Shown: positions 8,484 through 16,461 of the stretch, in pieces | How the letters are laid out: each line of letters starts with the position of its first letter | Position numbering within the stretch: the stretch's first letter is position 1 | Origin: Mycolicibacter heraklionensis | GTDB taxonomy: Bacteria > Actinomycetota > Actinomycetes > Mycobacteriales > Mycobacteriaceae | Direction: 5' to 3' | Assembly (NCBI RefSeq): GCF_019645815.1 | Contig: NZ_CP080997.1 | Coordinates: 620,001 to 684,000, forward strand | Length of the DNA: 64,000 bases | Notes under the pieces: generated by a model | Database searches by the model: none | What the model saw: the letters and a program-made list of their open reading frames with translations, nothing else | What the model was told of the DNA's origin: nothing | Position numbers and translations under genes: made by a program

Positions 8484-10843
8484 CCGGCTGCCGGGCTCAC
8501 CACGACGTTGACGGTGCCCGCACCGCTGTCGGAGGCGATGATCAGCACCGGAGCGTTGGGGGCTGAGACGACGTGTCCGCCGGTGACGGTGACCTGGTAG
8601 CCGTCCGGATAGACGATGTTCGGCACCGAGATCTCGGTGTGTGCGCCGGCAGCGAAGTGGCCGGTGCCGCTGGCCATCTCGGTGGAGTAGCTGAGCTCGA
8701 AGGTGCCGGAGTCGAACGACCAGGCGTCCGGGGTGCCGGCCACGGCGAGCGGATACGGCTCCGACAGTTGCGTCAGCAGGTCCATGTTGATGTTGTCTTC
8801 GGTCATGGGCTGGTTCAGGTCCCAGTACCGGAGCATGGTGTAGTCCCAGAACATCCAGTTGTAGCCATAGCTATTGGCCGCGTTGAGGGTGTCGGCTATC
8901 GAGCCGGCGTTGGTGGTTCCGCCGAACTCGGTGATCGCTGACGGGATGTCGTACTGCGATGCGTACGCATCGGCGTTGCCGTGGACGATCGTCTCCCACA
9001 ATGAGCAGCCAAAGTTGCTGTCCATGAAAGCCGTTGTGGTGCAGTAGTCATGGAACGCGAAGACGACGCGTGGATCGTCCACCTCGCCCAGATAGGTCGG
9101 GATGGGGAGGTTTCCGGACAGCACGCTTGGTTCGATGTACAGCGGCGTGGCCGGATCAACCGAGCGGACCGCCGAAGCCAGCTGGTTGTAGAACGGGGTC
9201 AGCTGCTGTCCTTCGAAGAACGAGCCGCCGAAGATGGTCGACAGCCACGTTGAGCCCGGCCACGGCTCGTTCATCAGCTCGTAGCCGATCACGTTGGGGT
9301 CGTCTTTGAAGTAGTTCGCAACCACTTGCCACATCAGCGCGTAGTGGTTCTGCAGTCCGATCCCGTCGGGCGCGTCGGCGTTCGTCCAGAACGAATCCCA
9401 GGCGTAGTTCTCCGCCGGGCTCATGACGTAGCGGAACGGGAAAGGCGTGTGGGGATTGGCCAGGCCGCCGGTCTGCGCCGCCCACGCCGGTGCGCCATCG
9501 CCCCAGAAGGTGGTGCCGTAGTTGTCCTGGTGCATGTCGAGGACGACGCGGATGCCGTGGTTGGACAGTGTCTGTGCGGTCTGGTTGATCAAGTCCAGGT
9601 ACTCGTAGTCGTAGACGCCGGGTTCGGGCTCGACTCCGGCCCAGATGATGCCGAGCCGCACCACATTGAAACCGTTGGCGGCCAGCAGCGCCGCGTCGGC
9701 GTCGCCGAACCCCTCGGAGGCTGGGTAGAACGGCGGGTCTTTGACCACCTCGCCGAATCCGTGCAGGACGACGACTCGTCCGTCACCGTCGACCAGCCAG
9801 CTGCCGGCGGTACTGATGTCGGAGACGCCACCCGGCGGGGCGCCGTCGAGGGTGCCGAAGTGGCCGTGGTCGCCGTGGCTGCCGAGCAGGCCGCCGTTGC
9901 CGCCGGCCCCGCCGAGGGCGGGCAGATCGCGTGGGCCGCTGTAGACGCCGTCGCCGGCATCGCCGCCGTGGCCGCCGCTGCTGAACGGTCCGGTGGCGCT
10001 ACCACCGTCGCCCCCGTGACCTCCTGCGACGCCGGTGCCGCCGGCGGCGCCGTCGCCGCCGTTTCCGCCGTTTCCGCCGAGGCCGAAGAACCAGCCGGTC
10101 GCGTCACCACCTGCGCCGCCGGCCCCGCCGGCACCGCCGTTGAAGCCGAGGTCGCCGTCGCCGCCGTCGCCGCCGTTTCCGCCGATGCCCATCAGCACCC
10201 CACCCGCGCCTCCGGCACCACCGGAAGCACCGAGGCCGCCATGGCCGCCGTCCCCGCCGATGCCGAACAGTCCGCCGTGTCCGCCGTTGCCACCGGGCGT
10301 GTGGTCTACGGTGCTGTCCCAGCCCTTGCCGCCGTCGCCGAACAGCCAACCACCGTCGGTGCCGTTGACATGCAAGTAGTCCCCATCGACGCCGTCGCCG
10401 ATCAGCGCGCGTCCGGTCAGGTCGATGAACGGCTGGTTGATGAAGTTGTTGATCAGTTGGCCAAGGTCGCTGTTGATCCAGGCTTCGATGCCGTCGTGGA
10501 TCGGCATGTAGAAGTACTGCTCCAGCCAACCGGTCAGGTCCGCCGGATCGTATGCGGCCGGTCCGGCAGCTTCACCCGGGATACTGAGTTCACCGAAGAT
10601 GGTGTTCCAGTGCGCGGGGGCGAAGAAGGTATCCCAGGCGGTGGGGGAGAACACCGCATCCCAGTCGAGATCGTTGGTGGTGGCGTCCACGAAGGGTGCT
10701 ATGGCTGCTTCGATCGCGTCGTCTAAGTCTGCCTGGGCTGCCGGCGCGACAGCCAGTGGCGCCAGTCCGAAGGTCAGGAATGCGCCTGTGGCAGTGGCAA
10801 ATCCGACGGTCTTTCGGATGCGGATGCGGTCCGTCATGGTCAC
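8480..10843 (-). CDS. Secreted PGRS protein with endoglycoceramidase-like GH5 domain (copy A)
   Basis: This 787-aa protein has five parts. A signal peptide ends near AQADLDDA (~38). A conserved N-terminal domain follows (~40-175; paired SPTAW and APAHW motifs, then GGWLFGDGG). Residues ~180-335 form a Gly-Gly-X PGRS array. A GH5 domain covers ~345-690, and a beta-rich C-terminal domain of the type following endoglycoceramidase cores covers ~700-787. In the GH5 domain the acid/base is E526 (ELMNEPWPG) and the nucleophile E639 (AITEFGG), with DMHQDNYG near 436. The family releases oligosaccharide from glycosphingolipids or glycolipids; this substrate is inferred. It starts at GTG 10843 (AGGAG 6 bp upstream) or ATG 10837. 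The ribosome site overlaps the stop of copy B, so the two are coupled. Confidence 0.88.
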   Translation of the reverse strand: MTMTDRIRIRKTVGFATATGAFLTFGLAPLAVAPAAQADLDDAIEAAIAPFVDATTNDLDWDAVFSPTAWDTFFAPAHWNTIFGELSIPGEAAGPAAYDPADLTGWLEQYFYMPIHDGIEAWINSDLGQLINNFINQPFIDLTGRALIGDGVDGDYLHVNGTDGGWLFGDGGKGWDSTVDHTPGGNGGHGGLFGIGGDGGHGGLGASGGAGGAGGVLMGIGGNGGDGGDGDLGFNGGAGGAGGAGGDATGWFFGLGGNGGNGGDGAAGGTGVAGGHGGDGGSATGPFSSGGHGGDAGDGVYSGPRDLPALGGAGGNGGLLGSHGDHGHFGTLDGAPPGGVSDISTAGSWLVDGDGRVVVLHGFGEVVKDPPFYPASEGFGDADAALLAANGFNVVRLGIIWAGVEPEPGVYDYEYLDLINQTAQTLSNHGIRVVLDMHQDNYGTTFWGDGAPAWAAQTGGLANPHTPFPFRYVMSPAENYAWDSFWTNADAPDGIGLQNHYALMWQVVANYFKDDPNVIGYELMNEPWPGSTWLSTIFGGSFFEGQQLTPFYNQLASAVRSVDPATPLYIEPSVLSGNLPIPTYLGEVDDPRVVFAFHDYCTTTAFMDSNFGCSLWETIVHGNADAYASQYDIPSAITEFGGTTNAGSIADTLNAANSYGYNWMFWDYTMLRYWDLNQPMTEDNINMDLLTQLSEPYPLAVAGTPDAWSFDSGTFELSYSTEMASGTGHFAAGAHTEISVPNIVYPDGYQVTVTGGHVVSAPNAPVLIIASDSGAGTVNVVVSPAAG

Positions 10844-10852
10844 GCGAATCTC

Positions 10853-13129
10853 CTAGATTGCCGGGGTAACGGTGACGGTGATGGTGTTCGCGCCGCCGTC
10901 TGAGGCGATCACCAGCACAGGGGCGTTCGGCGCGGAGACAACGTGTCCTCCGGTGACGCTGACCTGGTAGCCGTCGGGGTATTGCAGGGTCGGTACCGAG
11001 ATCTCGGTTTGGGTGCCGGCGTCGAAGTGTCCTGAGCCGCTGGCCATCTCGGTCGAGTAGCTGAAGTTGAAGGTGCCGTCCGCGAACGACCAGGCGCCAG
11101 GGGTGCCGCCCACCGCCAGTGGGTAGGGCTGGGCCAGCGTGGTCAAGGTCGCATAGTCGACGGTCTCGTCGGTTATGGGCGTGTGCAGGTCGTGGTTGCG
11201 GATCAGGGTGTAGTCCCAGAACATCCAGCTGTAGCCATAGCGGTTGGCCTCGGTCATGGTGTCGGTGATCGAGCCGGTGTTGGTGGAGGCGCCGAACTCG
11301 GTGATCGCCACCGGGAGATCGTATTTCGACGCGTAGGCGTCGGCGTTGCCGTGAACGATCGTCTCCCACAGTGAGCAGCCGAAGTCGGTGCCGAACAGGG
11401 CGGTCATGGTGCAGTAGTCGTGGAACGCGAAGACGGTGTTCGGGTCGTCCACCTCGCCCAGGTAGGTCGGGATCGGGAGATTGCCGGACAGCGTGCTCGG
11501 TTCGAAGTACAACGTGGTGGTCGAGTCGACGGACCGGATTGCCGAGGCCACCTGGTCGTAGAACGAGGTGAGCTGCTGGCCTTCGAAGAACGAGTTGCCG
11601 AAGATGGTCGACAACCACGTCGAGCCCGGCCACGGTTCATTCATCAGCTCATAGCCGACAACGTGGGGGTCGTCTTTGAAGTAATGCGCAACGGCTTGCC
11701 ACATCTGCGCGTAGTGGTTCTGCAGCCCGATGCCGTCGGGTGCGTCGGCGTTCGTCCAGAACTTGTCCCAGGCGTGGTTCTCGGCCGGATTGAGCGCGTA
11801 GGTCCACGGCCAGCCGGTGTCGGGGTCGGGAAGCCCACCGGTCTGTACGGCCCAGTCCGGTGCGCCGTCGCCGTAGCCCATCGGGCCGCCCAGCCCGGCG
11901 GCGTAGAGGTCCTGATGCATGTCGAGAACGGTGTAGATGCCGTGGTTGGACAGTGTCTGAATGGTCTGGTTGATCGCGGCGAGGTAGTCGTAGTCGATGA
12001 CGCCAGGTCTGGGCTCCACGCCTTCCCACAGGATTCCCACCCGCACCACGTTGAAGCCGTTGGCGGCCAGTAGTGCCGCGTCGGCGTCGCTGAACCCTTC
12101 GTTCTCAGCGGCGGGATAGAACGGTGCTCGTTTGTTCACCTCGCCGAATCCGTGCAGGACGACGACCCGTCCGTCGTTGTCGGTGATCCAGGCGCCGCTG
12201 GTGCCGAGATCCGAGACACCTCCGGGCGGGGCGCCGTCGAGGGTGCCGAATTGCCCGTGGACACCGTGGGTGCCGAGTAGCGAGCTGCCGTTGCCGCCGG
12301 CTCCGCCGAGGGCGGGCAGCTCGCGGCCACCGGTGTACACACCAGCGCCGGCGTCGCCACCGTCGCCACCGCTGCCGAACCATCCCGTTGCGCTACCGCC
12401 GTCACCGCCATAGCCACCGACACCGCCGTCGCTGCTGCCGCCGTCGCCACCGTCACCGCCGATGCCGATCAACCATCCGCCATTGCCGCCGTGCCCACCG
12501 ATGGCTCCCGTGCCGCCGTCACCGCCGGCCCCTCCGGTGCCGAAGAGCCCGGCCGTGCCGCCGTCACCGCCGGCGACGCCGGGCTCGGTGCTGTCCCAAC
12601 CTGCGCCGCCGTCGCCGAACAGCCATCCACCCGCGGTGCCGTTGGGGATCGCTTCCGTTCCGTCGACGCCGTTGCCGATCACCAGCGAGCCGAACACCGT
12701 GTTGATCACGTCGTTGACCGATTTGCCGAAGTCGCTGGTGATCCAGGCTTGCATACCGGCGTGGATCGGGGTGTAGAGGTACTGCTGCACCCATTCAGCG
12801 AGGTCTGTCTGGTCGAAGCCGGCCGTTCCGGGCACCGCGAGGGCGCCCAGTTCGGCCAGCACGCCGTCCCAGTGAGTGGGTGCCAGGAAGGTGTCCCAGG
12901 CGGTGGGGGAGAGCACCGCGTCCCAGTCGAGGGTGTTGGTGGTGGCGTTGACGAAAGGTGCGATGGCGGCGTCGATCGCGTCGTCGAAGTCGGCCTGGGC
13001 CACCGGCGCAACGGCCAATGGCCCCAACCCGAGGGTCACGAACGCGCCGGCACTGACACTGAGACCGATCAGGCGACGTCGTGCCGTGCACAACCGGTGG
13101 GGACGCATGGCAGAACGCTGATGAGTCAT
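10853..13129 (-). CDS. Secreted PGRS protein with endoglycoceramidase-like GH5 domain (copy B)
   Basis: This 758-aa paralogue has the same domain order as copy A. The signal segment RRRLIGLSVSAGAFVTLGLG is twin-arginine-like and ends near AQADFDDA. The N-terminal SPTAW/APTHW domain, a shorter PGRS array, the GH5 core and the C-terminal beta domain follow. The acid/base Glu lies in GYELMNEPWPG (about 498) and the nucleophile in VAITEFGAS (about 611). DMHQDLYAAGLGGPMGYGD carries a small insertion relative to A. It is the first gene of a tight B-A pair, with 9 bp between stop and start. A 145-bp gap separates it from the upstream LysR gene and could hold a promoter. Confidence 0.88.
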   Translation of the reverse strand: MTHQRSAMRPHRLCTARRRLIGLSVSAGAFVTLGLGPLAVAPVAQADFDDAIDAAIAPFVNATTNTLDWDAVLSPTAWDTFLAPTHWDGVLAELGALAVPGTAGFDQTDLAEWVQQYLYTPIHAGMQAWITSDFGKSVNDVINTVFGSLVIGNGVDGTEAIPNGTAGGWLFGDGGAGWDSTEPGVAGGDGGTAGLFGTGGAGGDGGTGAIGGHGGNGGWLIGIGGDGGDGGSSDGGVGGYGGDGGSATGWFGSGGDGGDAGAGVYTGGRELPALGGAGGNGSSLLGTHGVHGQFGTLDGAPPGGVSDLGTSGAWITDNDGRVVVLHGFGEVNKRAPFYPAAENEGFSDADAALLAANGFNVVRVGILWEGVEPRPGVIDYDYLAAINQTIQTLSNHGIYTVLDMHQDLYAAGLGGPMGYGDGAPDWAVQTGGLPDPDTGWPWTYALNPAENHAWDKFWTNADAPDGIGLQNHYAQMWQAVAHYFKDDPHVVGYELMNEPWPGSTWLSTIFGNSFFEGQQLTSFYDQVASAIRSVDSTTTLYFEPSTLSGNLPIPTYLGEVDDPNTVFAFHDYCTMTALFGTDFGCSLWETIVHGNADAYASKYDLPVAITEFGASTNTGSITDTMTEANRYGYSWMFWDYTLIRNHDLHTPITDETVDYATLTTLAQPYPLAVGGTPGAWSFADGTFNFSYSTEMASGSGHFDAGTQTEISVPTLQYPDGYQVSVTGGHVVSAPNAPVLVIASDGGANTITVTVTPAI

Positions 13130-13274
13130 AACCGAAACCCCTGGCGACGTAATTTCTCAGATAGTCATGGCTCTGAGCAGGAATTCTAATAATTCCTGCG
13201 TCAATCCTGACAATCGGCAGCCGCGAACGGAAACACCAAACCGCCGGCTCATTGACAACGGCAGTGTGCTGAAT

Positions 13275-14219
13275 TCAGGCGGTGGTCGGCCTGTTCTCCA
13301 TGGTGTGGACGAGCTCGGACTCGCGGTCCCGCACTGACAGCGCGACCTCGAGAAACTGGGCAACCAAAGGGGAGCGTTCGCCGCGGTGCCAGCCGAGGGC
13401 GATCGCCGAGCCGGGCCAGTCGTTGATCGCCAGGAATCGCACGCCCGGCAACGGCATGAAGTTCATGACCACTGCGCTGGTGACGGCGATAGCCGCTCCG
13501 GCCGCGACCACTTGTGCTTCCTCGGTGATCGAGGTGATGGGAACGAGGCGGGCCTTGGTTGACTCGTCGCGTGCCGCCTCCAGACACCAGAATGCGCGAT
13601 AGGCCTCGTCAACGGTGTCCCCGTTGGTGATCGGGTCACTGACGAGATCCTTCGCAGACACCGAACCCCGTCCGACGAGGTGGTGCGAGTTCGGCACCAT
13701 CGCCACCACCGGGTCGACGAACAGGACCTCCGTCTCGATGTTGGGTATGCCCTTCGGCAGCCGCACGAACGCCACGTCGGCGGCCCCAGATGCCAGGCCC
13801 GCCGATGAGTCGTGGACCGGAAACTCTTGCATCTCAACGACGACGGCGGGGTGGCGTTCGGCGAACTCGGCCAGGATCAACGGTGTCAGTTCGAGGGCGG
13901 CACCGGGGACGTAGCCCAGCCGCAGCGTGCCGGCCAGCCCGCGCGCGGCTCGCCGGGCGGCGGATGCAGCTTCGTCAAGAGCGGCGAGCGCGGTGCGAGC
14001 TCCCGCCAGGAAGGCCTCACCAGCGGGCGTCAACGTCACCTTGCGGGTGGTGCGCTCCAGCAGCTTGGCGCCAACCAGGTTCTCGAGTTCCTTGATCTGG
14101 CGACTGAGGGCCTGCTGGGCCAGGTGAACACGTTCCGCGGCCTTGCTGAAGTGCAACTCTTCGGCAACGGCCACGAAGTAACCCAATTTGCGGGTGTTGA
14201 TCTCGATGGGATTAAGCAT
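13275..14219 (-). CDS. LysR-family transcriptional regulator
   Basis: The N-terminal winged HTH is clear: NTRKLGYFVAVAEELHF, SKAAERVHLAQQALSRQIKEL, LVGAKLLERTTRKVTLTPAG. A periplasmic-binding-like effector domain follows (RLGYVPGAALELTPLILAEF onward). Starting at ATG 14219 gives 314 aa; ATG 14264 would add 15 residues. The gene sits between two pairs of GH5-PGRS genes, all on the same strand. This makes it the best candidate regulator of those genes, responding to an unknown small molecule. LysR proteins usually act on an adjacent promoter, here most likely the 13130-13274 gap. That link is inference. Confidence 0.9.
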   Translation of the reverse strand: MLNPIEINTRKLGYFVAVAEELHFSKAAERVHLAQQALSRQIKELENLVGAKLLERTTRKVTLTPAGEAFLAGARTALAALDEAASAARRAARGLAGTLRLGYVPGAALELTPLILAEFAERHPAVVVEMQEFPVHDSSAGLASGAADVAFVRLPKGIPNIETEVLFVDPVVAMVPNSHHLVGRGSVSAKDLVSDPITNGDTVDEAYRAFWCLEAARDESTKARLVPITSITEEAQVVAAGAAIAVTSAVVMNFMPLPGVRFLAINDWPGSAIALGWHRGERSPLVAQFLEVALSVRDRESELVHTMENRPTTA

Positions 14220-14289
14220 AGCCCGGTCGCTCAAGCTGTCCGTGTTCAGCGGTTCAGCGAACATCTGATGGTGCCTGAGGTCACGCCGC

Positions 14290-16446
14290 TCAGGCCGGAC
14301 CGACTGCGGCCGTGACGGTGACGGTGACGGTGGTGGCGCCGCTGTCCGAGGCGATGATCAGCACCGGCGCGCCAGGGGCCGAGACCACATGCCCGCCGGT
14401 GACCGTGACTTGATAGCCGTCCGGGTACTGGATGGGCGGCACCGAGATCTCGGTCTGGGAGCCGGCGGCGAAGTGGCCGGCGCCGCCGGCCATCTCGGTG
14501 GAGTAGCTCAGCTGGAAAGTGCCGGAGTCGAACGACCAGGAGGTCGGGGTGCCGGCAACGGCCTGCGCGTACGGTTCAGCGAGCGTTGCCAAGACCGAGG
14601 TGTCGACGTTGGCACCCGACGGCGCTTCGCTGAGGTCGTGGACCAATCGGCTGCCGTAGTGCCAATACAGCCAGCTGTACTCCTGCTGGCTGGCCTGGTT
14701 CAGGGTGTCGGTCAGCACGGCGGTGTCGTTGGTGGCACCGAACTCGGTGATCGTTGCGGGTATGTGCTGCGCTGCCGCATAGTCCTCGGCGTAGCCCTGG
14801 ACGATCGATTCCCACAGCGAGCAGCCGAAGTCGCTGCCGGCGATGAACGTCGTCGTGAGGCAGTAGTCGTGGAACGCGAACACTCGGTTCGGGTCGTCCA
14901 CCGTGCCCAGGTGGGTTGGGATCGGAAGGTTGCCGGACAGGGTGTTCGGTTCGAAGTACACCGGCGTGGCCGGGTCGACCGCCCTGATCGCGGCGTCCAC
15001 CTGGTTGTAGAACGGGGTCAGCTGTTGCGCCTCAAAATAGGAGTTGCCGAATATCGTTGACAGCCATGATGATCCGGCCCACGGCTCGTTCATGAGTTCG
15101 TAGCCGACCACGGAGGGGTCGTCTTTGAAGTAGTTCGCGACGTGTTCCCACATCTGCGCGTAGTGGTTCTGGAGACCAATGCCGTCGGGTGCTTTGGCGT
15201 TGGACCAGAACGCATCCCAAGCGTGGTTCTCTGCCGCATTGAGCGCGTAGGTCCACGGGAAGCCGTAGTTTTCATTGGGCAGTCCGCCGGTCAGCACTGC
15301 CCATTCCGGTGCGCCGTCGGCACCGAGTGAGGCGCTGTAGAGGTCTTGGTGCATGTCGAGGATGGCGTAGATGCCGTGGTTGGCCAGGATCTGCACCGTC
15401 TCTCGGATCGAGGCGAGATAGTCGTAGTCGATGACGCCGGGCTGGGGCTCCACCCCGGCCCAGATGACTCCGACCCGCACCGAGTTGAAGCCGTTGGCGG
15501 CCAGGAACGCTGCGTCGTCGTCGCTGAAACCCGCCGCAGACAACGTGAACGGCGCCTCTTTGTTCACCTCGTTTACTCCATGCAGGAGGACCACTCGTCC
15601 GTCGTTGTCGGTGATCCAGGTGCCGGTGGTGCCGAGGTCGGAGACGCCACCGGGTGGGGCGCCGTCGAGGGTGCCGTAGTGGCCGTGGTCGCCGTGGGCG
15701 CCGAGCAGCGTGCTGGCGTTGCCGCCGGCGCCGCCGAGGGCGGGGAGGTCGCCGGGGCCGGTGTAGGTGCCGTCACCGGCGTCGCCGCCGGTGCCGCCGT
15801 TGCCCATCAGCCAGCCGCCGTTGCCGCCGTCTCCGCCGTTGCCGCCGAGGCCGCCGTCTGCTCCGTTGCCACCGGTGCCGCCGTTGCCGAACATGCCGGC
15901 GTTGCCGCCGGCTCCGCCTATGCCGCCGGATTCGGTGCTATTCCAGCCGTTTCCGCCGTCGCCGAACAGCCAGCCGCCGTCGGTGCCGTCGTGGTGTTCG
16001 GCGGTGCCGTCGATGCCGTCGCCGATCAGGGGCCTACCGGTCAGGTCCTGGAAGGGTTGGTTGATGAGGGAGTTGATTTGTTGGCCGAGGTCGCTGTGGA
16101 TCCAGGCTTCGATGCCGGTGTGGAGGGGGGTGTAGACGTACTGCAGCAGCCAGGTGTTGGGGTCGGCGGCGGCGGGGCCGGGGGCGGTCAAACCGCCCAG
16201 TTCGGTCAGGACGGTGTCCCAGTGCGCCGGGGCCAGGAAGGTGTCCCACGCCGAGGGTGAGAGCACCGCGTCCCAGTCGAGGGTGTTGGTGGTGGTGTCG
16301 AGGAAGGGTGCGAAGGCGGCGTCGAGCGCGTCATCGAAATCGGCCTGGGCCCCCGGAGCGGCAGCCAGCGGCGCCACCCCGAACGCCAGAAACGCGCCCG
16401 CGGTCGCGGTAAACCCGACAACTCGACTGCTGATTTGGGCTTTCAT
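14290..16446 (-). CDS. Secreted PGRS protein with endoglycoceramidase-like GH5 domain (copy C)
   Basis: This is the 718-aa member of the series. The signal peptide runs from MKAQISSRVVGFTATAGAFL to AQADFDDA. The N-terminal domain, a compact PGRS block, GH5 core and C-terminal beta domain follow. The acid/base Glu lies in YELMNEPWAGSS and the nucleophile in ATITEFGATN. The N-terminal third and the C-terminal domain are nearly identical in DNA to copy D, while the GH5 core is clearly diverged. ATG 16446 is preceded by AGGAGG, which overlaps the stop codon of D, so translation is coupled D to C. Confidence 0.88.
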   Translation of the reverse strand: MKAQISSRVVGFTATAGAFLAFGVAPLAAAPGAQADFDDALDAAFAPFLDTTTNTLDWDAVLSPSAWDTFLAPAHWDTVLTELGGLTAPGPAAADPNTWLLQYVYTPLHTGIEAWIHSDLGQQINSLINQPFQDLTGRPLIGDGIDGTAEHHDGTDGGWLFGDGGNGWNSTESGGIGGAGGNAGMFGNGGTGGNGADGGLGGNGGDGGNGGWLMGNGGTGGDAGDGTYTGPGDLPALGGAGGNASTLLGAHGDHGHYGTLDGAPPGGVSDLGTTGTWITDNDGRVVLLHGVNEVNKEAPFTLSAAGFSDDDAAFLAANGFNSVRVGVIWAGVEPQPGVIDYDYLASIRETVQILANHGIYAILDMHQDLYSASLGADGAPEWAVLTGGLPNENYGFPWTYALNAAENHAWDAFWSNAKAPDGIGLQNHYAQMWEHVANYFKDDPSVVGYELMNEPWAGSSWLSTIFGNSYFEAQQLTPFYNQVDAAIRAVDPATPVYFEPNTLSGNLPIPTHLGTVDDPNRVFAFHDYCLTTTFIAGSDFGCSLWESIVQGYAEDYAAAQHIPATITEFGATNDTAVLTDTLNQASQQEYSWLYWHYGSRLVHDLSEAPSGANVDTSVLATLAEPYAQAVAGTPTSWSFDSGTFQLSYSTEMAGGAGHFAAGSQTEISVPPIQYPDGYQVTVTGGHVVSAPGAPVLIIASDSGATTVTVTVTAAVGPA

Positions 16447-16461
16447 GCTGAGGCGTACCTC

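Noticed and set aside
9830..10320. Dense GCCGCC-type repeats (also at 12240-12600, 15650-15960, 17840-18140, 26900-27960) considered as CRISPR or VNTR arrays
   Set aside because: They are in-frame Gly-Gly-X PGRS codons with imperfect 9-base periodicity, without constant repeats and unique spacers.
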